From: Chiayiivirga sp. | Lineage (GTDB): Bacteria; Pseudomonadota; Gammaproteobacteria; Xanthomonadales; Xanthomonadaceae | Assembly: GCA_022647565.1 (NCBI GenBank) | Contig: JALCLA010000001.1 | Location: 620,001 to 684,000 of the forward strand | Direction of reading: 5' to 3' | DNA length: 64,000 nt | In this document: positions 57,313 through 64,000 of the stretch, in pieces | How the letters are laid out: every line of letters begins with the position of its first letter | Numbering within the stretch: position 1 is the stretch's first letter | Translations under genes and position numbers: made by a program | Notes under the pieces: model-generated | What the model was told of the DNA's origin: nothing | What the model saw: only the letters and a program-made list of their open reading frames with translations | Database searches by the model: none

Positions 57313-58698
57313 TCAGTGGCTGCGTTGCAGGTCGTCGATCAGCGCCTTGAGGAAGCGCGCGGCCTCGCCGCCGGTGGCGGCACGGTGATCGAAGGTGAGC
57401 GAGAGCGGCAGGATGCGGTGGGTCTCCAACCCACCCAGCACCGGCACCACGGCGTGGTGCAGGCGCCCGGCACCGACGATGCACACGCAGGGAGGCACCA
57501 CCACCGGCGTGGCGTACTTGCCGGCGAACACGCCGAAGTTGGACAGCATCAAGGTGTAGTCGCGCAGTTCCTCGGGCGCCAGCGAGCGCGCCTTGACGCC
57601 ATCGCGCAGGCGATTGAGTTCGGCGCGCAGTTGCCGTGCGTCGCGTGCCTGCGCATCGCGCAGCGACGGCACGAACAGCCCCTCGGCGGAATCCACCGCA
57701 ATGCCCACGTGCACGTGTGAATGCCGCCGCAGCGTGCCTTCCCTGGCATTGAGCCAGGAGTTGAGCGCCGGTTCGGCCTGCGCACCTGCCACCAGGGCGC
57801 GGATCAGGCGCGCCATGGTGTCTTCGCCGGCGGCCCATGCATGCAGGTCGGCGTCGTCCATCAAGGTGGTGGGCACGACTTCCGCATGTGCCGCGCTCAT
57901 CGAGCGCAGCATGTTGCGACGCACGCCGCGGATGGGTTCGTCCTGGTCGAACGTGGTTGCGCCTTGGCTCCTTCCGTCGCTTGCGGAGGAAGACGGGGGC
58001 GAGTGCAGGGCGCGTGCTTCGGACCGGCCCCCACCCCATCCCTCCCCCGTTGGCGCAGGGGAGGGAGTTGAACGCGCGCCTCCGAGGTCGCCGGCACCGC
58101 CTGAGGCAGGTGCCACAGCGGAGCGCGCGTCGCCGCGCGCAGCCGCCTGCTTCACGTCGGCCAGGGTCACCACACCGTCCGCCCCGCTGGGTCGGATGCG
58201 TGCGAGATCGACGCCGAGCTTCTTCGCCAGCGCGCGTACCGCCGGCATGGCCTTCACTCCGCTGATGCTCGTGGCTTGTTCCACATGCACCCGGTCACTG
58301 CTCTGCATGGCGCCGACCACGGTGCCGGCGTCGGCGCGCTCGGCCGGTGGCGCGGCCTCGACCACAGGCGCAACCTGCGCCGCCGTCGCAGGTGGAGCGG
58401 CATGGCCGTGGCCATGCCCCGTGTCCTGTGCTTCTGCGCGTTGCGGCAGGTTCGGGTCGAGCTCGAACTCGGCCAGCATGGTGCCGGTGGCGACGATGTC
58501 GCCGGCACCGCCGGCAAGCCTGAGCACCTTGCCGGAACACGGCGCCGGCACTTCGACCACGGCCTTGGCCGTTTCCATCGACACCAGGGCTTCGTCCAGC
58601 CGGATCGTGTCGCCAATCTTGACGTGCCACTCCACGATTTCGGCATCGGGCAGGCCTTCGCCCAGGTCCGGAAGCAGGAAGATCTTCTTGTCGCTCAT
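57313..58698 (-). CDS. Dihydrolipoamide acyltransferase (E2) of a 2-oxoacid dehydrogenase complex
   Basis: 461 residues. The lipoyl domain has Lys45 in E-T-A-K-A-V-V-E-V. The E1/E3-binding domain is about 145-185 (A-V-R-A-L-A-K-K-L-G-V-D-L). The catalytic domain ends L-T-F-D-H-R-A-A-T-G-G with His438. With E1a and E1b upstream the set fits a branched-chain-type complex. The second linker (about residues 203-243) holds an odd Gly/Ser/Pro stretch encoded by a palindromic repeat (58039-58066), absent from normal E2 linkers. Confidence 0.88.
   Translation of the reverse strand: MSDKKIFLLPDLGEGLPDAEIVEWHVKIGDTIRLDEALVSMETAKAVVEVPAPCSGKVLRLAGGAGDIVATGTMLAEFELDPNLPQRAEAQDTGHGHGHAAPPATAAQVAPVVEAAPPAERADAGTVVGAMQSSDRVHVEQATSISGVKAMPAVRALAKKLGVDLARIRPSGADGVVTLADVKQAAARGDARSAVAPASGGAGDLGGARSTPSPAPTGEGWGGGRSEARALHSPPSSSASDGRSQGATTFDQDEPIRGVRRNMLRSMSAAHAEVVPTTLMDDADLHAWAAGEDTMARLIRALVAGAQAEPALNSWLNAREGTLRRHSHVHVGIAVDSAEGLFVPSLRDAQARDARQLRAELNRLRDGVKARSLAPEELRDYTLMLSNFGVFAGKYATPVVVPPCVCIVGAGRLHHAVVPVLGGLETHRILPLSLTFDHRAATGGEAARFLKALIDDLQRSH
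58039..58066. repeat. Palindromic repeat element inside the E2 linker
   Basis: TCCCTCCCC, 10-nt loop CGTTGGCGCA, GGGGAGGGA, in a local context of CCCCCACCCCATCCCTCCCC. This resembles dispersed intergenic repeats in proteobacterial genomes that translate as P-S-P-A-P-T-G-E-G-W-G-G-G. Here it is in frame within a flexible linker. Confidence 0.6.
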
Positions 58699-58702
58699 GA
58701 TT

Positions 58703-59047
58703 TCATCCGGGTTGGATTTCCAGATCGCGCGCCGGCAGCCAGCCCTGCTCGCCTTGCTCGTTCTCGCACCACCACCAGCCGCCGGCTTCCTCCAGCAGGC
58801 GCACCACGGCCTGCGCCTGGGCATCGAGTTCCCGCGCGCTGTAGTCGCGCACGGCACGCGCGCGGCCGTGTTCGGCATCGAGATAGCGCTGGTGCACCCA
58901 GCCGCTGCGCCCGGCCGCATCGGTCGCCCAGAGGAACTCGGGCCATTCGCTGTCACGTCGCCCGACCTCGATCAACTCGCCGCGCAGGAAACGCACGGGC
59001 TCCGGATACTGGCTGTGGTAGTCGCGCCGCAGGCGAGCCGAGCGCAT
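58703..59047 (-). CDS. SH3-domain protein inside the 2-oxoacid dehydrogenase operon
   Basis: 114 residues, no signal peptide. Two SH3-like repeats: L-R-G-E-L-I-E-V-G-R-R-D-S-E-W-P-E-F-L-W then G-W-V-H-Q-R-Y-L, and V-R-D-Y-S-A-R-E-L then W-W-W-C-E-N-E-Q-G-E-Q-G-W-L-P-A-R-D-L. It lies 4-5 bp from the genes on both sides. Its role in the complex, if any, is unknown. Confidence 0.65.
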   Translation of the reverse strand: MRSARLRRDYHSQYPEPVRFLRGELIEVGRRDSEWPEFLWATDAAGRSGWVHQRYLDAEHGRARAVRDYSARELDAQAQAVVRLLEEAGGWWWCENEQGEQGWLPARDLEIQPG

Positions 59048-59052
59048 CGAGG

Positions 59053-60033
59053 TCAGCTCGCCGCCAGAGTGCGCCTTGCCGCGGCGACGATCTTCTCGAC
59101 GCTGGGCAGATATTTCATTTCGAGCCGGAACAGCGGGATCGGCGTGTCGTAGCCGGTGACACGCTCCACCGGTGCCACCAGATCGTACATGGCGTGTTCG
59201 GCCAGGCGTGCGGCAATCTCGGCACCGAAGCCGGCGGTGCGCGGTGCCTCGTGCACGATCACGCAGCGGCCGGTCTTTCGCACCGACTCGTGGATGGTGT
59301 CGAAGTCCAGCGGCTTGAGCGTGGCCACGTCGATCACCTCGGCCGAGATGCCTTGCGTGGCCAGGGCGTCCGCGGCTTCGAGCGTTTCCTTCACCTGCGC
59401 GCCCCAGGTCACCAGGGTCACGTCGCTGCCGTCGCGCAGCACGAAGCAGACATCGAGCGGCAGCGCTTCGCCATCGTCCGGCACCTCTTCCTTGTATTGC
59501 CGGTAGAGGCGCTTGGGTTCCATGTAGATGACGGGATCGGGATCGCGGATCGCGGCCAGCAACAGCCCGTGGGCGCGCGCCGGCGAGGACGGCATCACCA
59601 CGCGCAGGCCGGGCACGTTGGTGAACATCGATTCGTTCGCTTCGGAGTGATGCTCGGGCGCGCGGATGCCGCCGCCCCAGGGCACGCGCAGCACCATCGG
59701 GCAGGTGAGGCGGCCACGGGTGCGGGTGCGGAAGCGTGCGGCGTGGCAGATGAGGTGGTCGAGCATCGGGTACACGAACCCGTCGAACTGCACTTCGGCC
59801 ACAGGCTTCATGCCTTGCGCCGCCAAGCCCACGCTGAGGCCGGCGATCGTGGTTTCGTCCAGCGGCGTGTCGAGCACACGCTCGGCGCCGAAGCGTTGCT
59901 GCAGGCCGGCCGTGGCGCGGAACACGCCGCCGTTCACGCCGACGTCCTCACCCAGGATCAGCACGCTCTCGTCGTGCGTGAGTTCCCAGGCCAGCGCCTG
60001 GGTGATGGCTTCGATCAGGGCGAGCGCGGCCAT
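59053..60033 (-). CDS. 2-oxoacid dehydrogenase E1 beta subunit
   Basis: 326 residues. Transketolase-like: L-G-E-D-V-G-V-N-G-G-V-F, F-G-A-E-R-V-L-D-T-P-L-D-E (cofactor Glu), Q-F-D-G-F-V-Y-P, R-V-P-W-G-G-G-I-R-A-P-E-H-H-S-E, and the C-terminal transketolase domain with V-I-D-V-A-T-L-K-P-L-D. The S-E-A-N-E-S loop and the subunit pairing resemble branched-chain (BkdA2/BCKDHB) enzymes. ATGA overlap with E1 alpha. Confidence 0.88.
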   Translation of the reverse strand: MAALALIEAITQALAWELTHDESVLILGEDVGVNGGVFRATAGLQQRFGAERVLDTPLDETTIAGLSVGLAAQGMKPVAEVQFDGFVYPMLDHLICHAARFRTRTRGRLTCPMVLRVPWGGGIRAPEHHSEANESMFTNVPGLRVVMPSSPARAHGLLLAAIRDPDPVIYMEPKRLYRQYKEEVPDDGEALPLDVCFVLRDGSDVTLVTWGAQVKETLEAADALATQGISAEVIDVATLKPLDFDTIHESVRKTGRCVIVHEAPRTAGFGAEIAARLAEHAMYDLVAPVERVTGYDTPIPLFRLEMKYLPSVEKIVAAARRTLAAS

Positions 60034-61121
60034 CAGTGCGAGCCTTCCTTGCGTGCTTCCCAGGCCAGCGCCTCGGCCCGTTGCGCCGCCAGGTCGGCCG
60101 GCATGTCGGCGTAGAGATGGTCGAACATCGACTCCAGCGGCTGCAGGCGCGTGGCGAGGTAGGCGTCGACCTCGATGTCGACGAGCCGGCCGCATTCTTC
60201 CTTCCATTCGGCCTCGTCGCTCTCGCTCCAGACCCCTTCCGCCGCCAGCCAGGTGCGCAGCCGGGTCATCGGTTCGCGCTGCCACGCAGCCTTCACTTCC
60301 TCGTCGCCGCGATAGCGGCGTGCATCGTCGGCGGTGGTGTGATCGCCGAGGCGATAGGTGACCAGTTCGACCACGCTGCCGCCGTGGCCGTGGCGCGCGC
60401 GCTTGAGTGCCAGGTCCATCGCGGCGCGCACCGCGAGGATGTCGTTGCCATCGACCTGCACGCAGTCGAGGCCACCAGCAATGCCCTTTTGCGCGAGCGT
60501 CTTGGCGCCGGTCTGGGCCGCGCGCGGCACCGAGATCGCCCACTGGTTGTTGATGATGCATTGCACGAAGGGCAGGGCATAGGCGCCGGCCGAATTGATC
60601 GCGGCGTAGGTGTCGCTCTTGGACGAACCGCCGTCGCCGACGCAGGCCACCGCCACGCGCGGTTCCTTGCGCAGCTTGAACGCCAGCGCGGCGCCGGCCG
60701 CGTGCAGGCATTGGGTGCCGATCGGCACGCACCAGGAGAAATCATGCGGCGGGCCGGAGAAATCATTGCCGCGCTCGTCGCCGCCCCAGTACATCAGCAG
60801 TTCGCGCGGCTTCACTCCGCGCACGAACTGCGCGCCGTACTCGCGATAGCTCGGTGCCAGCACGTCGTCGTACTGCATCGCGCTACCGATGCCCACGTGC
60901 GCCGCCTCATGCCCGAGGCAGCTGGCGTAAGTGCCGAGCTTGCCGGTGCGTTGCAGCGCCACCGCCTTGGTGTCGAAGCTGCGCACCAGCAGCATCTGCC
61001 GGTACAGCTCGACCACGCTGCCCATGTCCTGCGCGAACTCGGGCAGATCGTCGCGCACCAGGCGCCCGTCCGGTCCGAGGAACTGCAGGTACTCGATCTC
61101 GAAGGTGGCGACGGTACTCAT
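60033..61121 (-). CDS. 2-oxoacid dehydrogenase E1 alpha subunit
   Basis: 362 residues from ATG 61121 (GAGG upstream; ATG 61133 is an alternative). Thiamine diphosphate motif G-D-G-G-S-S-K-S-D ... I-N-N-Q-W-A-I-S. Other features are Y-R-E-Y-G-A-Q-F (active-site loop), R-L-G-D-H-T-T-A-D-D (phospho-loop) and M-L-L-V-R-S-F-D. The H-T-T-A-D-D-A loop is typical of branched-chain 2-oxoacid dehydrogenases. It starts the E1a-E1b-SH3-E2-VOC operon; no E3 is present. Confidence 0.88.
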   Translation of the reverse strand: MSTVATFEIEYLQFLGPDGRLVRDDLPEFAQDMGSVVELYRQMLLVRSFDTKAVALQRTGKLGTYASCLGHEAAHVGIGSAMQYDDVLAPSYREYGAQFVRGVKPRELLMYWGGDERGNDFSGPPHDFSWCVPIGTQCLHAAGAALAFKLRKEPRVAVACVGDGGSSKSDTYAAINSAGAYALPFVQCIINNQWAISVPRAAQTGAKTLAQKGIAGGLDCVQVDGNDILAVRAAMDLALKRARHGHGGSVVELVTYRLGDHTTADDARRYRGDEEVKAAWQREPMTRLRTWLAAEGVWSESDEAEWKEECGRLVDIEVDAYLATRLQPLESMFDHLYADMPADLAAQRAEALAWEARKEGSH

Positions 61122-61201
61122 CGCGCGCCTCATGCCGGGAAGGGTGCCCTTGATAGCAGCGCGGCATGACCGGGGGCAAGGCGCAGTGCGGCGAAGCGCA
61201 C

Positions 61202-61207
61202 TACAAT
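61202..61207 (+). promoter_or_regulatory. Possible -10 box for tryptophan 2,3-dioxygenase
   Basis: TACAAT about 98 bp before the ATG at 61305, between divergent genes. No clear -35. Confidence 0.3.
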
Positions 61208-61304
61208 CGCGCCCTCGCCCCCAAAGCTCGCGCCCGATGCGCGGCGCAGTTGCGCGGACACCGTACCGCAGCGCATGGCAGGGGCCGCGTCGCCAGGGAA
61301 TCGC

Positions 61305-62168
61305 ATGACCACGCAAGACAACCAGCGCGCGCTCGAACAGGGCATCACCACCGACCTGCGCGATCGCCTCACCTATGGCGGCTACCTGCAACTCGACACC
61401 TTGCTCGCGGCGCAGATGCCGCTGAGCCAGCCGCCGCACCACGACGAGCTGCTGTTCATCATCCAGCACCAGACCTCCGAACTGTGGATGAAACTCACCA
61501 TCCACGAGCTGCGCGGCGCACTCGCGCACCTGCGTGCGGACCGGGTCGATCCCTGCCTCAAGATGCTGGCGCGGGTGAAGACGATCCAGCGCCAGCTGAC
61601 CGAACAATGGTCGGTGCTGGAAACCCTGACGCCGAGCGAGTACCTGGAATTCCGCCACGTGCTCGGCCCGGCCTCGGGCTTCCAGTCGTTGCAGTACCGC
61701 CTGATCGAATTCCTGCTCGGCAACAAGAACGCCGACATGCTGCGCGTGTTCGCGCACGACGCCGCCGCACACACTGAACTGGCGCGGGTGCTGAACTCGC
61801 CCAGCCTGTACGACGAGTTCCTGCGCTATCTCGCCCGCCACGGCCATGCGGTGCCGTCCGCGTTGCTGGAGCGCGACTGGTCGCAGCCGCACCGCCGCAG
61901 CGAGGCGCTGATCCCGGTGTTCAAGCGCATCTACGAACACACCCGCGAGCACTGGGAGGCCTACCACCTGTGCGAGCAGCTGGTGGACGTGGAAACCAAC
62001 TTCCAGCTCTGGCGCTTCCGCCACATGAAGACGGTGGAACGCATCATCGGCTACCGCCGCGGCACCGGCGGCAGCTCCGGCGTGGCCTTCCTCAAGCAGG
62101 CGCTCGAACTGACCTTCTTCCCGGAATTGTTCGAAGTGCGCACCGCGCTGGACGAGCCGGCGCGCTGA
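61305..62168 (+). CDS. kynA: Tryptophan 2,3-dioxygenase
   Basis: 287 residues from ATG 61305 (AGGGA upstream). Haem enzyme that opens the tryptophan indole ring. [29 protein letters not shown] (substrate-pocket His), [27 protein letters not shown] (proximal haem His) and G-T-G-G-S-S-G-V are all present. Close to xanthomonad TDO in length. No kynB/kynU nearby. Confidence 0.95.
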   Translation: MTTQDNQRALEQGITTDLRDRLTYGGYLQLDTLLAAQMPLSQPPHHDELLFIIQHQTSELWMKLTIHELRGALAHLRADRVDPCLKMLARVKTIQRQLTEQWSVLETLTPSEYLEFRHVLGPASGFQSLQYRLIEFLLGNKNADMLRVFAHDAAAHTELARVLNSPSLYDEFLRYLARHGHAVPSALLERDWSQPHRRSEALIPVFKRIYEHTREHWEAYHLCEQLVDVETNFQLWRFRHMKTVERIIGYRRGTGGSSGVAFLKQALELTFFPELFEVRTALDEPAR

Positions 62169-62366
62169 GCGGCAGGCAACCTGGCGTGGCGCAGCGCGGC
62201 CGGAGCCGGGCGAATTTGCGCGCCGCAGCACGCGACGCCGTTTGACGGCGGGCCGTCCAGCGGGTACATGTTGCGCGCCGTGTGACCGCCCGCTTTGCCT
62301 TCCGGGCTCGATGGGGTCGCGACTGCAAAACCTTTCCACCACACGACCCGACCGAGGAGATGCCGC

Positions 62367-63896
<1,530 letters not shown>

Positions 63897-63899
<3 letters not shown>

Positions 63900-63915
63900 G
63901 GTCAGGATGACCTCA
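63897..63915 (+). repeat. 8-bp palindrome overlapping the transporter stop codon
   Basis: TGAGGTCA, loop GGA, TGACCTCA; the first TGA is the stop codon. No T run follows. Confidence 0.5.
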
Positions 63916-63972
63916 TCCCGTGCAGGCCATGGATGGCCGATGACACGCGATCGCTCTTTGCGCGCAACAATC

Positions 63973-63999
63973 ACGCGGCCCGGGTTCCCCGGGCCGCGT
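63973..63999. terminator. Terminator-like hairpin at the window end
   Basis: ACGCGGCCCGGG (63973-63984), loop TTC, CCCGGGCCGCGT (63988-63999). Perfect 12-bp stem; any T run would lie beyond the window. Confidence 0.6.
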
Positions 64000-64000
64000 C

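Overview
The window is GC-rich, densely coded gammaproteobacterial chromosome. Gene content and order point to the Lysobacterales (Xanthomonadales). The evidence is the trpC end followed by a Clp-type CRP regulator and a long-type speD, the plsY-birA-coaX...SPOR-tRNA-Thr order, a PepSY-phoP-phoQ-like operon, and secreted proteins ending in or carrying an (I/V/M)F-x-(D/S)-GFE motif. I cannot name a genus. Many genes overlap by 4 bp (ATGA) and most starts have GGAG-type ribosome sites.

Layout. 1-2221: the 3' end of trpC, then three secreted-protein genes, two of them Hcp-like paralogues with signal peptides. 2250-9153: clp, speD, a HAD phosphatase, a His-rich exported protein, small regulators, a TonB-like protein, a methyltransferase and an unknown membrane-anchored protein. 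9350-13786: a giant secreted beta-helix/Ig/ASH protein. 13905-18265: an APC permease, a zinc-finger SDR, TrmY and YaeQ. 18281-32268: a candidate genomic island (below). 32174-39465: dusA, a CtlX-like hydrolase, PepSY-phoP-phoQ, YbjQ, an unlisted 55-residue zinc-ribbon protein and MtfA. 39734-48544: a DAK2-DegV fusion, plsY, birA, coaX, a cytochrome c/DUF1800/DUF1501 secretome module, a SPOR protein and tRNA-Thr(UGU). 48680-54288: Kbp-like LysM, DUF937, Hpt, arginase, entericidin and trpS. 54350-63899: a Ser/Thr kinase-TPR protein, a VOC protein, a branched-chain-type 2-oxoacid dehydrogenase operon (E1a, E1b, SH3, E2), tryptophan 2,3-dioxygenase and a POT peptide transporter.

The most interesting part is 18.4-32.3 kb. 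A 20-bp identical sequence occurs in an orphan 5' fragment of dusA (18371-18390) and again inside the intact dusA (32249-32268). dusA 5' ends are a known integration site for a family of tyrosine recombinases, so the 13.9 kb between them looks like an island that split dusA and supplied a new 5' end. A short peptide with the GH-x8-Y spacing of a tyrosine-recombinase C-terminus lies next to the right junction. The cargo is a VIT-type Fe/Mn transporter, then a tightly packed, mostly overlapping ten-gene operon, then a large IPTL-CTERM surface protein. The operon encodes a 'thermostable haemolysin' family protein (acyltransferase-like fold), an AMP-ligase whose A10 lysine is replaced by Arg, a haem-oxygenase-like diiron oxidase (HDO) with a full ligand set, an SDR, a TPR protein, a PmrA/QseB-type two-component system, a cupredoxin-fold protein lacking copper ligands, an FTR1 iron permease and a beta-barrel-like protein. 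A PmrA-like direct repeat (11-bp period) precedes the operon. I infer a self-regulated small-molecule pathway that carries its own iron supply; its product is unknown.
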